From contig NC_068976.1 in the NCBI RefSeq assembly GCF_016808095.1, positions 30,870,371 through 30,934,370 on the forward strand: DNA of 64,000 bases. Direction: 5' to 3'. The DNA is from Vigna angularis. Taxonomy: Eukaryota; Streptophyta; Magnoliopsida; Fabales; Fabaceae. Of the stretch, positions 35,859-48,017 are shown piece after piece; the stretch's first letter is position 1; every line of letters begins with the position of its first letter. The notes under the pieces were generated by a model. It was not told where the DNA came from, made no database searches, and saw nothing but the letters and a program-made list of their open reading frames with translations. The position numbers and the translations under genes were made by a program.

Positions 35859-36197
35859 ATGGCTGATCGCGCTACCAAGAAACAAAGGTCATCTACTTCC
35901 ACTGTTGGACGTCGCCGCCGTAGTCCACCACCATCCCCACCACTAACAAGCAATGATTTTTTCTCCACGATTGAGCAATATGAAAGGTTTGCTAACCATT
36001 TTTTCGACCGACCAATCGTGGAAAGTAAATACCTTCAGGGTGGTTACTCTAAAGAAATGAATTTTGAATTCTACGACATGTGGTCAATGGTGGGCTCAAG
36101 GAGTGCAAATCAAGATCCATCTTTATTAACATTCACAAAAATTGTTACAATAAATTTTTTTGTTCATCTATGTATAATAATCTCTTACTTTCTATAA
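35859..36197 (+). CDS. N-terminal fragment of a plant transposon protein (PF20167-like)
   Basis: A 112-codon frame with a good leader: CCCTAAGAAATCTTTAATGG precedes the ATG. It starts MADRATKKQRSSTSTVGRRR, a basic Ser/Arg-rich tail. It continues IEQYERFANHFFDRPIVESK, YLQGGYSKEMNFEFYDMWSM. These motifs (RF..HF..RPI...KYL) open many legume 'putative plant transposon' or gag-like proteins. After about residue 90 the sequence (KIVTINFFVHLCIIISYF) turns into AT-rich non-homologous sequence, perhaps a retained intron or a breakpoint. Most of the protein is absent. Function and strand are clear only to the extent of this family resemblance. Confidence 0.45.
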   Translation: MADRATKKQRSSTSTVGRRRRSPPPSPPLTSNDFFSTIEQYERFANHFFDRPIVESKYLQGGYSKEMNFEFYDMWSMVGSRSANQDPSLLTFTKIVTINFFVHLCIIISYFL

Positions 36198-36380
36198 CAA
36201 ATAAATACTCAAATCACTCTTGTTTCGCACAATTTCCAGTGTAGGGAGTTCTAAGCGTTTTACTCTTGTAACACTTTTGTGATCCGACCCTCAAAAACCT
36301 CTGTATCGTGGGTTGGATGGTGTAAATGCATCCTGGGCTTACAAAGGCAATGTTCATGTGGGATTCTTGACAAGGTGTAT

Positions 36381-37701
36381 TGTATCCACCATCATGTTTA
36401 TTCCTCTATTTATTCTTTCCTTCAGCCAATTCTGCCTCCAAAGCAACAACCTTCGTTTCTAGTTCTTCAATTAGAGAATCTTGTTCCTCTAAAGCACACA
36501 TAAAACTTTCTTTGCGTTTTTTTGTTGTTTACTTTTCGGTGTTGGTTGGTCCTCCTTCTTGTCCCTTCCAACTTTATTAGGTGATGTATTAACTAAGCAC
36601 AAATAAGTTTCCTTGCTTGAAGCACCAACATCATCACCCACCTGAAATTTAACAATCATTAAAATAGTATACAACCATTGATTTTATCACCAAAGATCAC
36701 CGAATCTATTATAACATACAAAACTCAAACAACAAAGCACATACCACACCCCTCTCAATAACACGCCTGATGAAGTTTTCACCGACATTTTTATTCCACC
36801 AATGCAATATTTTGGGGAATTTCTTTATAATACCTTCGAAAGTCAAAATCCAAGCCACAACATGAAAATAATTACATCTTAATCAATAAACAAAATTTAC
36901 CTTCAATATGTAAACATATCCATCAACATACATGTTGTTTGTACCCTTTCCTTTCTTCAATGTTATAGAAGCTTTGCATAAACTACATAACAAATAACGA
37001 TAAATTATACTACCCCAACAATAATTATCTTAACCACCTAAATTGTCAACAATTTTAAACATAATTGGAAACACTTTTCTGCTACGGTTAGGAAATAAAA
37101 CTTCAGATATCCCAACCAAAATGTACAAGCTACAAAAATGTGATAAAGGGAAGTTTTCATGTTCTTCCAACAAAAAATCATATATAAATTTCAAATTATG
37201 TTTTCCTTCACCAAAGTATTTTCCACACTCACTACCTTTTAATTCCAAGTTAATATTTTCTCCATCTAAACTCAACCCTAATCCTAAACAAAAATTGTTT
37301 TCGTTTAATTTTACAACTCTATCTCGAAATAAAAACTCACCACTCAAATCAACCCATCTAACCAATAATTCACTCAAAATATTCCTACCAAGTTTAATAG
37401 TATCACTCAAATCTAAAAATCATTGAAATGGCGTCTTCTCAATAAGTGACATGTGTTCCTCACTCAATCATTCATTCAAAGTACAAACATACTTAGTTTT
37501 CAAAGAATGACAAACGCACAACTGCATCAAAGAAAACAAAATAAGAAAAAGGAAAAACTCAAAAACGATAACCAAAAAATTTAAACAATAAATAAAATCC
37601 CACATAACAAAAACACAACAACCAAAACCGAAAACACAAATAAGAAAAGGGAAAAACTCATTTACCTTGCTCGAACCACCAATGTCAACGGAGGGTTTCA
37701 T
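36381..37701 (-). pseudogene. Second DUF1985/ULP1-like MULE protein, decayed
   Basis: Minus strand. A short first exon, 37701-37666 (MKPSVDIGGSSK), ends before GTAAAT. From about 37510 the DUF1985 region begins (LKTKYVCTLNE, then LSEEHMSLIEKTPFQ). TGA stops occur after TLNE and after TPFQ; the latter replaces the tryptophan of the conserved PFQW motif. The frame 37410-37030 then reads through (ILSELLVRWVDLSGEFLFRD, NNFCLGLGLSLDGENINLEL, FCSLYILVGISEVLFPNRSR). A later piece, 36660-36383, ends in a predicted coiled coil (DSLIEELETKVVALEAELAE) reached only after a one-base shift. Related to the plus-strand protein at 29363-31180 but not a direct copy. Dead. Confidence 0.62.
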
Positions 37702-38990
37702 TGCTCACAATACCGTCAACGGAATGAAACCAAAAAGGTCAAAACTTTAACACAAACGAGAGTTTTTGGTTTGTCTCACGCAAATGGAGAGAGAACGAAA
37801 ATGGGGAGAGAACGAAAAATGGGAAAAATGAGAGACTGGAAAGAGATGAAAAACGACAAGGGATAATTTTGAAATCAACAATTTCTGAACCCTAAACCCT
37901 TTTCACGTCACCATTTTACATTAAAATTTTATTTCAAACAAATCAATCATGTGGTGACAACTGGTGTTGTAAAAAAGTCGGCAAAGAAAGGTTGTTAATA
38001 TGTCAACATCATTAACATATATCATACAGAAAGAAATATATGTATCAAAACTCTTGCATTAGTTAAACATAGGATCGAGTTATATAAACAGTAACAATCT
38101 TTTCAATTTTTTTTCTTTATTTTTATTGTATTAAATAGGTCTTTCATAATCAATTTAACATTATTAATCATCTTTTTATTTAAAAAATAAATAAAAATAC
38201 ATTATAAAAGATATATTTATCGACAAAATTTATCAACAAAATTTATCGTCAAAATTTATTAATATCACCAAAAATTTTTATAAAATTTATTAAACAATTT
38301 ATTGATAAAATTTATTAACAAAATTTATCAACAAATATTTCCTTATATTATAACAAATATTTACTTATATTATATAAATATGTTTGTAATTCAAATTCTA
38401 ATTTATTAATAAATTTTATTAAAAAAATTATTTAAGTTGATAATATATATATATTTTGGTGATAATTCAAATTTTAATTTATTATTACAAATTTATTTAA
38501 GTTAATAAAATTTGTAAATAATTTTAGTTTAGTGATGAATTTTTTTCTTTGATAATTGAAAATTTCTGATAATAACATAATACATACCAATTAATAATAC
38601 AAGAACCATATACTTTTTAACATAAAAAAAAATATTCCAAAGTGATATCTGTCAGATATCTTAATTAAAAAACTAATCAAGAAAAAATTCACTTTACAAT
38701 GATTCAAACATAAAAGAAAATTCAATAAAAAAACATATTTAATAATAAAATTGTATAATATCAAAGTCTCTCCGAACTAATGCACCCAAACTTTTAGCTA
38801 AAGCTATATAATGTAAAAGAAAAATTTTCCACATGGTCATCATTAATAATATATTACTTAACCATAAAAAAAATTAAATATCGAATTAAGTTTTCTTTTA
38901 AAATAAAAACTTAATCTAACTCTTTTCATCCCATTGTAAACAATAAACATTTTAAATATAACTTCTCATTTTAATAACATACCATTACTA
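37702..38990. other. AT-rich intergenic with short direct repeats
   Basis: 38215-38345 repeats AACAAAATTTATCGAC-like phrases about eight times. Otherwise nothing is recognised. Confidence 0.45.
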
Positions 38991-39293
38991 AGGCTTTGTT
39001 CTCTTGAGTGAATTTGAGACAGAATAATTGAGGGGATTTGAGAGGATTTGAAGATAAATTTTTTTGTCGTTTATTTGAGTGAATTTGGAGGTAAATGAGA
39101 GTAGATTTGGAAGTCAATTTTTTTAATTTGTCACGTCAATAAAATCCTATATTAATTCTCACAAATTTTACTTCCAAATTCCTTCTCATTTACCTCCAAA
39201 TTCACTCAAATAAACAACAAAAAAATTTACCTTCAAATTCTCTCAAATCCCTTCAATTACTCTCCCCCAAATCCACTCAAGACAACAAGACTT
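38991..39293. mobile_element. Foldback MITE, about 300 bp
   Basis: Two arms of about 135 bp are near-perfect inverted complements. The left begins GGCTTTGTTCTCTTGAGTG; the right, reversed, begins GTCTTGTTGTCTTGAGTGG. Shared inner phrases include TTTGAGTGAATTTGGAGGTA. The loop is short. A clear target duplication was not identified, so the superfamily is open. Confidence 0.8.
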
Positions 39294-41599
39294 AAAAGAT
39301 AATTTATATAAAACTAATTTATATATATATAATTAATGTTATTACAATTATTAAAATATAATTATAGTGCTAAAGTATATACACAATGATTTTGTACAAC
39401 TACAAGATAATATTATACTAATCCAAAGTATAGTAAGATTCTTCAAAAAAAAAAACTTATAGATAACCAAATCATCTTAACACTATATTGTATCAAGCAC
39501 TACATTATCGTCTGCTCACACTATTAAGATGATCATTGCAAACAAATAGAATACATAGACAAAACAACACAAAAGAAAATGGTAAGTTAATGCGCAAAAG
39601 AATATTCAAACAACATACATATAGTTATCGTCTCACACCATTCATTTATTAAAACAAACATATCATATATGAAGACTCATAATACTCAATTATTGAGATA
39701 CATATATTGATATCAAACTCTAATGAGTTATGCACTCGTGATGGTGGAACAACTTACCTACCTAAACTACCACACAAAATGTTAGTCCGTTAACCACTTT
39801 TGGCTAAGGTAAAGCCCTCAGATTAGGAACTCCTACAGTTCTCACCACATACCACATCCTTTTCTACTTGAGATTGGACTATTATTAGAACAACAAGATA
39901 ACTTCTAATACTAAATCATTATATCAATACATAGACTAGTGAAATACCACCATAGAATCTTGCCACAAGATTCATGGAATTATGTCAAACACAATTAAAA
40001 TACTTATCATCATTACAATATCATACTTAAATAGATGCCATAATATTCTTAAACATACATAAAGTAATTGAAATTCTATATCAAACAACCATGGAATAAA
40101 TTTTTTTTAAACATGCATACTACTGCTTATAAGTGGTGCCCAACATTAGGCTTCTTGACAAAGGTGACGCACAATGGTGGTCCTAACACTCACTACCAAA
40201 CCTTTCGCAAAAGATAGCGCTCAATGTCATTCTTCTCGCAAAAAGTTGTGCTTAATGACACCCTCATTCCACTCAGCATCCTGAAACAAAAATCTTCCAA
40301 ACCTGCAATGAAATATGGCGCTCAACGGTGCCCTACTATAGCTTAATGCCAAAGCATTCACATTTTTTTGCATTCAGCGATACAAAACTGACACTCGTCA
40401 GACCTGCATAATGAACTATCACTCAATGTCAGCCTGTTACTGTTGAATGTTGTATCAGATATCAACAAATGAATTTATGTGATTTTGGGAAAAAAGAACT
40501 TGTTTAAATGATAAAATTGGTATTCCTTTCTCAGTACTTTGGTAAAAAACAACTTTTAATGTCAAGGCATATACCAACTAGCTCAAATAATCATGTCCTA
40601 AGTTCCTGTATCAACACAAATTCAACCAAAACAAACAACATATAAAACATCCAAAACAAACCAAATTGAGTAGATCAAGCATCACCATACAACTCAATCA
40701 TGCAAATCAAAATTTCAAGATATCTATAACTTAAAAGTAATGCAATTAGCTTTCTTTACTTGAAAGACAATCAAACAACTAGAGAACCCTTAAAACACCC
40801 TCAAATGCACATGAAGTTATATCTTCCCCTTTGAACAACACAAACACGATCATGGCATATCATTAAGATCACTAATCAACAGAGACTGGAAGGGAAAACT
40901 CAAACATTACATGTAAGTAAAAAAGGGTCACATTCAGAGAAAGAACAAACAAACCCAAAAATAGTAAATAACCAACTTACTTTTTTGGAGAAACTAATTG
41001 TACAAAAATGGAACTCGCCTCAAGGATCACCCTAGCGGTCTTCGATCTTCAAACAGATGAATAAGTAATAAGAAAATTTAGAGAGAAGAGAGCGAGCTTT
41101 AGAAGGAAAGGGTTTAGAGAGATTGCGTGTTTTTAAAATAATAAAACTTGTTTATAAGAATTCTATTTATACTTTAAACTTTTATTATTAAAATAATCAA
41201 ATCCCACCATTCTACTACACATTATCAATTCTAAAACACGACTTTTAGACTCTTACACTAAATTACTAATAAATTTTACCAACATTATTGATTAATATTT
41301 TTGTCATAAATAAAAATTGTAATTTATAAACAAATATTATCAATATATTTTATTGAAACATCCATTATTAATGAATATTTTCATTAGTTAAAATTTTAAA
41401 CATTTGTTAATAATATATATATATATATACACATGACTCAACATCAAAATGTTTACAACAAAAATTTGTTTTGCTTTGAGATAATTGTTTAACAATAATG
41501 TTATCATAAAATCATTTATAAGATTAAAATGTTTAAACGCTATCATATATGTTTTGAGGTTTAACAAAACAACATTAAACGAAATGAGCATATAAATAG
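39294..41599. other. AT-rich intergenic, nothing recognised
   Basis: 40130-40440 is slightly richer in GC with repeated GCGCTCAA(T/C)G phrases and may be an old repeat. No gene is seen. Confidence 0.5.
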
Positions 41600-43054
41600 G
41601 TTATCACTAGAATATCGGAATAGTTGAAATATGTGATAAGTTAAATACTCTGAAAACCTAGTAACTTAGGAAAGTCTGAGAAAACATTCAGGCTTAAACC
41701 AGACGCAACACTAAATGATTCCAAAGTTAAAGCGTCAATGAGAGTCATGCGAAATGCAGAAGCTAAACTGAACATAATGGTAATCAGTCAAACTCTCAAA
41801 TAGATAAGAATGTAAAAGTGTCAAGACAATGTTTTTGGTAAGTCATTTGAAAGTCTCAATTAATATTCCAGAAAACTTGTGGAAGACAACTCACTAAACT
41901 TTCTTGTTGAAGAAAGAAGAATCTTAAAAGCGTTTACAATAAATTAGACGATACCACGAGCTAAACCATCCACTTCATCCAACAATGAGGTCTTGAATCA
42001 TGTATGGTGTCTTAATAAAAAGCTTAAATGATAAAATGCTACCTGAGTGGTAGAAAATGTAAAAACCACTTTATTGTTTTGAACAAGCATTAAATGTTAT
42101 TAAATGCTCAATGTTCAATAACAACAAAAGGGATAAGAGAAAAGACATATTTCTTGCATGCATGGCTACTCTACTTTGTGTAGATAACCTTCTACACGCA
42201 TCCACATGCTCCATTGGATACATAGTAGAAGTGGACACTAGAAATAAAGAAGACATTCACGAAATGTTCTCTCTATCAAAAGTCATGCCAGAAAAATAGT
42301 ATAACATACTTCTATCAAAGTACTAAAAAGCAAGCCTATTCTGACAAGTTGACTTTAACCAACGGCTGTTTCACACGACAAGACTAAGAAGACACAATAT
42401 TCAAGGAAAAAGCTTAGTCTAACGGATATCTTTTGGAAAGCCTTTAAATTGAAGATGATTTCAAGAAAGAATCAAGAGAATAGCTTACAAAAAGAGAATA
42501 ACATACAAAGAGAAAAACATACAAAGAGAAAAGAAAATATCGTCGAGAGAAAAGCACATAAGAGCTCAAGAACTCAAAGAGAATATTTGAAAAGAGAAAA
42601 AGCTCAAGTCAAGAAACACTCTCAAGTTTCATTGTAATATAAGCTTACTATTTGTAAGTAGAGAGAAAAGAGAGAAAAACACCTAGTGAGTCTGTAGACT
42701 AAATTGTATGGAACATATATACTTTTTGTGAGAGTAATCGTCTAACGACTTGTAAGCAATCAGATTGATTAACTCAGATGACACTAGTAAAAAATAGGAT
42801 TTTTAACGCGCTATAAACGCCTCGGTTTTACTGAAACCGAAGCGTATAAAAGCGCGGTGGCATTATCGTAGTTTTAACGAAAGTATATGTCTCGGTTCTC
42901 CGGGACCCGATGCCTAAAGGGGATACTGCCTCGGTTTTGAAAACAATCGAGTCAGAAAACACTAATTCCACTTACAAAAAGGACTTTCACCTGACAACTT
43001 TTCTTATATAGAGGTTCTACATCGGTTATCTAACCAACTGAGGCAGTAGAGGAG

Positions 43055-43663
43055 GTGAGAGAGGGTAAATTTGATATTAGCTTTTCACCTCCATATTTTC
43101 TCTCGACCCAATCACCTCCCTCCTCTCCGACTCACTCTCATCAACCACTGCCAACCCCTCGTCCCTCCTCCACTTCTCCTCCATGGCCCCCTCGTTTTCT
43201 TCACCGCGCCCCTCCTCCTCCCTTCCCAACCCCAACGCCGCCACCACCACCAACAATAACAACCCCAACACCACCAAGCGACACCCAATGATGCTCCCTC
43301 TACGACCTCTTCTACCCCGTCTTCAAAAACGTCGTGGACAAGCTCAAGCCACACATCGCCCTGTCCAATCTCTCCCTACCCTCCGACTGTGCCATCGCCA
43401 TGGTCCTCTTTCGCCTCGCCTACGGCCTCTCCGCCAAAACCCTCACTGCCCGCCATCAACGCACCACCAGAATCGCAGCCTCATCTTCATCGCGAGAGAG
43501 AATCTTCCATGGCCATCTTCACGAAGCTCCGTCGTCAGCCTTGCAACCTCCATCTACATCGCAACTCGATCAGAGAAATCTGGACAGCGGCGCAAGCAGA
43601 ACGCGCCACCATTCATCTTCATCACCTGCAAACCCAGAAATCAGAAAATCCCAATTGCCATAG
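43055..43663 (+). pseudogene. Captured fragment of an ALP1/PIF-harbinger-transposase-like gene
   Basis: The frame from ATG 43055 begins with a CT-rich Pro/Ser/Thr segment to a TGA at 43289-43291. It continues in the same frame as SLYDLFYPVFKNVV, LKPHIALSNLSLPSDCAIAM and VLFRLAYGLSAKTL. This is like the helix-turn-helix region before the DDE domain in domesticated harbinger (ALP1-like) plant proteins. Resemblance ends abruptly after SAKTL at about 43450, and the rest of the frame is unrelated. There is no DDE motif. The single TGA may be a mutation after capture. The family call is moderately sure. Whether the donor was a host gene or an active harbinger cannot be told from this piece. Confidence 0.5.
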
Positions 43664-43749
43664 AACCCTAAATTGAGTCGTTGTTCAACCTCTCGAGTTC
43701 GTCTCCTCGTACAGATGCACGAGCCTCACGTCGCTATGAACCCTAGATT

Positions 43750-43990
43750 GCATCAATTGAAACAAAGCTTGGTCGGTTGTGACATCGTGAGCCTCGTCTC
43801 TGACGACACCAAGTCCAACTCCATCGTCTACACCAATGCCAGATTTGTGGCCATCGTGAGCCTCGAGAATCCCCTTCACGTCTCTCTCTACGGGGAACAT
43901 GCCTATTCGGCCACCATCGCGCGTTTCTCCCCCAATGGCGAGTGGGTTGCCTTCGCCGACTTCGTTCGCGCTTTCATGTTAGTTCCTGAT
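43750..43990 (+). pseudogene. Captured exon of actin-interacting protein 1 (AIP1, WD40)
   Basis: The frame beginning at ATG 43673 contains, from about residue 27, LVGCDIVSLVSDDTKSNSIV, YTNARFVAIVSLENPLHVSL and YGEHAYSATIARFSPNGEWV. This is the N-terminal first WD40 blade region of plant AIP1, which works with ADF/cofilin in actin filament disassembly. Functional proteins continue with a conserved A-S-A-D and the V-R-I-W end of the blade. Here the sequence diverges after FADF and stops at 44009. Only about 70 of roughly 600 residues are present. It lies in the same orientation as the other captured pieces. Confidence 0.75.
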
Positions 43991-44193
43991 AAACTTCTAG
44001 GATCTTCTTGAAGCTTCTCAGTGTGTGTGTGTGTGTGTGATCTATTATGTTTGACTTCATTTGATTTTGAGATCTCTTTTGTTGATGATGTTGTATATTG
44101 TGCGATGAAGGTGCGATGAAGCTTCTCTATGTGTTGTGTATTGCTTTGTGGTGTATGTAATAATTTCTTATATGTTGTTGTTCTTACTATGCT

Positions 44194-44442
44194 ATGAACC
44201 CCCAAAATGAAGCCTTGAGTTCTGACCCTCCACTCCTGAAACAAGCTTATTGGTTGGTTGACTGTGAACAGGTGGTGCCTAAGCCAAAGAAGGAGCAAGA
44301 AGTGAGGAAAGTGGTGATTAAGAATGAAAGCTTGAAGGTAGTAGTGGTCAACAAGCAATGTCAAGGAGATGAGGATGTTGTTTACCAGCTTTGGGAACAT
44401 CAGCAAGATCATTCCATAGTGAATCAGTATCCTAAAGGTTGA
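44194..44442 (+). pseudogene. Captured gene fragment of unknown origin
   Basis: An 82-codon frame inside the CACTA element: LSSDPPLLKQAYWLVDCEQV, then a Lys/Val-rich hydrophilic stretch (KKEQEVRKVVIKNESLKVVV) ending KG before the terminal repeats. Composition is protein-like and the frame is free of stops, but I recognise no domain. It may be the end of a coding exon with a native stop at 44440. Confidence 0.4.
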
Positions 44443-44990
44443 AAAAATTAAAAAAAAGAAACATGTTACTGCCTCGGTTACCTAAAAACCGAGGCATAAT
44501 CATATCCTTTCACTGCACTAGTGTGAGTTAAGGATTACTAGGCGACGTATCAGGTTGATACCAAGATTGTTTAGTGGAAACCAAGAGTGGGTGAAACTCA
44601 ACTAGACTATATATCAGGTTGATACTAGGAGCGTTTAGGGATACCAAGAGTGGTGAAGAATACTGCACAACCAGAAGTGGGTAAAACTCAACTAAGGAGC
44701 ATATCAGGTGGATATGAAGATTGTCTAAGAATACTAGGAGTGATAAGAATATTTAGTTGTAATCTTATTGAAGATTATAGTAGAACCTTCTAAGGTTAGA
44801 GGAGACTAGACGTAACTCAGTTGGAATGAACCAATATAAAAACATATGTACACTTATTGTTTTATTCTCTCGTTTCTCTTACAAACTTACTATTGCACTT
44901 TCATTTCTAATATATGAACTTCCTATATTAAGCGACTATTATTAAAACAGAAGCTTTGTTAAGATGTTACAATGAATATCTCTTAATAAT

Positions 44991-46228
44991 TGAATAACAC
45001 ATTGTTTAAATCAATTTCAAAGTTGAGTTATTAAACAACCTAGGTAAAATCTTTCATCATAAGCGAAGCTGTTATATCATATCGATTTGGAAAAAATTTC
45101 CAATAACACTATTCAATCTCTTTCTAATATTTTTCAAATACTTCAAATAATGTTCTCGAATTATACCACGATGGATTCAAAATACTTTAATAAAAATTTT
45201 AAGCCATTATACGCCGCTTGGAACATGAAACTATGAAAGCATTAAAACTCAAACTTCAAACTTCCATTAAAGTTTTGAAAGATTCCAAACGTTTTCACTA
45301 ATGGGATCCTAATCCTTCAAAATAATTTATTATTATGATTCTTTTAATTAGTATAAAATGATAGTTTGATAAACGGTGGGGAGATCCCGTCTGGCTTTCT
45401 AAAAGAAAATCCTTTCCCTTTCTCTCGGGCCCTCATACAAAAACAAATATTCGCACAAGTTTAAACAAAAACTTTCATAATATTTTTATATATCCATAAA
45501 GAGATTCCATACAAACAAATTAAGATTCTTTCTTTCACTGTAGGAATAACGTTTCCTTCTTGTGTGCACACACTTCAATATAAAACCTCTAGTTGACATT
45601 GGTTTAAATATGAACCACAATTTCGACAATTTAAAATGAATTCCATCACAATCAGTTTACTTTAATTAAAACAAATGGACTCTAATTACTCAACAATTTA
45701 GTGATTAGAGGACGAACTGCCAATACCTCTACATTTAAATAAAGTTTAATTATAATGAGTATATTTACACTATTATTCATCTAAAAACAGATTATACTTG
45801 TACTTACAGTATTTATAAGTGTATTTCAGTTAAATTCTTTTAAATATTATTTCAAATATGCCCTTTAGTAAAACTTCTCCTGTTCGTAACTGGAGTTATT
45901 TTCATTATTTAAAAGCAGAAACACAAAAACCCAGCAGATATTTATTGGAGGAGATCTGTACTTGTGGGACAAGAAACACAAAAACAAACAAAAAATATTA
46001 ACTATATGATATAAGTACAAGACATGCAAAAATAATAAAAAAATATTTTTAATAATTTTTTTATAATATTTTTTATAACAATTTATGTGATAACTCATAA
46101 TTAATTCGTTTTAAATATATAAATTAATAAAACAGTAATACATAATCTAATAAAAAAAATGTTAATCATAGGTAAAATGTAAAATAGAATTAAAAAACAA
46201 TGGATCTCAAAAAAGAACAACGTACGAC
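44991..46228. other. AT-rich intergenic upstream of asparagine synthetase
   Basis: No coding signal or element ends recognised. Confidence 0.5.
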
Positions 46229-46387
46229 CACGTGTCGAAAGATAAGAGGAACCAATTATAGGTCAGTCTTGAATGTGCCAGTGGACGGTATGAATTAAAG
46301 GAAAACGACAACGTTTCATGGAGCCACTTGGTGGAGTCATATCATTTTTCATTACTGACGTTATTCACGTCATTATGCATATAAATA
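46229..46387 (+). promoter_or_regulatory. Putative asparagine synthetase core promoter
   Basis: A G-box CACGTG is at 46229-46234. A dyad TGACGT (46356-46361) and ACGTCA (46367-46372), 11 bp apart, precedes a CATATAAATA box at 46378-46387. The ATG lies about 150 bp further on. ACGT-core boxes of this kind bind bZIP factors. Arabidopsis ASN1 is a known target of C/S1-group bZIPs under low energy; a similar role here is inferred. Confidence 0.55.
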
Positions 46388-46534
46388 CGTGGCTTTGGGA
46401 AGCGTTGTGTATACCAAAATTTCTTAAGTTGTTCAACTTCTCCCACATTATACGACGTCGTCGTCTTCTTGTTCTTCTTCTCTGCTCTTTTCTTTCTTTT
46501 CTTAGTCTGATTTTGATTCCATTATCACATCACA

Positions 46535-47945
46535 ATGTGTGGTATTCTTGCTGTTCTTGGTTGTTCTGATGACTCTCGAGCCAAAAGGGTTCGCGTCCTA
46601 GAGCTCTCTCGCAGGCAATCATTTTTTTCTATTATTCTATATAATTAAGTTTACTTTACATGCATGATCAGTATAGTGTTTTCGTATGTTTACTCAATCA
46701 GAAATAGCATAAGTTTTTAGAATAATTATCGTAAAAATAAACAAAATTGTCAAAACAGATGTATTTTGATGAATGAAAAAGCGAGAAGAGTTTTAATGGT
46801 GTAAATTTTTTAGATATGTTGAAATAGAAGACGCCACTCTATTTGCTGGTTTTGTAGATTTTAAAATTTATATAATTCGAAGAAATGATCAGTTTTATTT
46901 AAAATTTAATAAATAGGTAAATGTTTTATTTATTGAAAATTGAAGTATTATAATTTGGACGGACATAAAGAAAAACATGTGACCAAGGTGACGAAAGTTT
47001 GAACTTTGTAGTGGAGCCTCAAATTATGATTGTTCTCACTCAGTTAGATTGACAAGGTAAGTGGGCAACTATGAATAAAATATATTGTAAAATAAATCAC
47101 ACCGTTTGTTGTTTTTATGTATACTATGTCTTCAAATTTCAAATTAATTTTTAGTTTTTATTGAATTTTGTCTTAATATGTTATATATATTATTTAAATT
47201 CATTTAAAAGTACAATTTAGTTGATTTAGAAGTCAGTATATATATTTTTTATCAATTTTAATTTAATTTAATTTAGTTTCGTCTCCGAAAAAACCAAATA
47301 CAGATGTGAGTTGTGGGATCTGATTGAAATGCAATTATTGGTTATATTTGGTGGGAAGCTTCCAAAAAGTGGATGACGATTGAAATCAAATAATTGAAAG
47401 GGATTAGTTATGAGATCATTCATTAGTTGTTTTCTATACTAATCTCAGTACGTTTGAGAAAAAAAAAAACATGTTTTCTCAATTTCACTTCTTTTTATAA
47501 AACTATCAACTGAAATTTAGAATAATTTTTAAAACAATTTTTTTATAAACCTATAAATTAAATTATTTTTTAATGTTTCTGCCTCTCAAATTTGCACAAA
47601 CCTTTCCAGTCTAGAAATTTAATTGTTACTCACACGAAAATAATCATTCACAAGAATAATTAATTACTAAAAAAATTTAACTTTTAGAAGTTGTCTCAAA
47701 TACATTTCATGTAGAACAACATAAATATATATTAGTAAAAATTGAAAAACTTGGGTAACATAGTAAAGAATATTAGATTCTTTTTATGTTCATAACTCAT
47801 TGATATAATAGTGTTTTTATAATTTATCTTAAAGAAAGATAAATATGTGTCTTTTATAGTTTAGAAATCAAGATAACAATATAAACTCAAATTAAGGTTC
47901 AAGTTTAATAATCATATATTATTATAATAAAGAATTTTACATCAT

Positions 47946-48017
<72 letters not shown>

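Larger units (their letters stand above)
42782..44523 (+). mobile_element. Non-autonomous CACTA transposon carrying host gene fragments (Pack-CACTA)
   Basis: Begins CACTAGTAAAAAATAGGA and ends TTTCACTGCACTAGTG, with a 3-bp duplication TGA on both sides (42779-42781 and 44524-44526), as expected for En/Spm-CACTA elements. Subterminal regions repeat CCTCGGTTTT and its complement (42821-42945, 44472-44495). The interior contains no TNP transposase. It contains GC-rich, gene-like pieces: an ALP1/harbinger-like part, an exon of AIP1, and an unidentified frame (44194-44442). All read in the plus direction. Fusion transcripts are possible but not shown. Confidence 0.88.
41600..44990 (+). repeat. Copia-like LTR or element fragment, split by the CACTA element
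   Basis: 41600-42781 and 44527-44990 together look like the long LTR or leader of a SIRE/Maximus-type Copia. The style fits: AACGGCTGTTTCACACGAC, GAGAGAAAAACACCTAGTGA, GTGAGAGTAATCG, then repeated CCAAGAGTGGGTGAAACTC units. Removing 42782-44523 and one TGA joins the halves. LTR ends and polyprotein were not found. Confidence 0.4.

Noticed and set aside
37043..37426. Plus-strand 127-codon frame
   Set aside because: Exact antisense of the DUF1985-like coding region on the minus strand, which has the recognisable motifs.
43903..44412. Minus-strand 169-codon frame
   Set aside because: Overlaps the AIP1 exon and a CACACA run in antisense; no domain.
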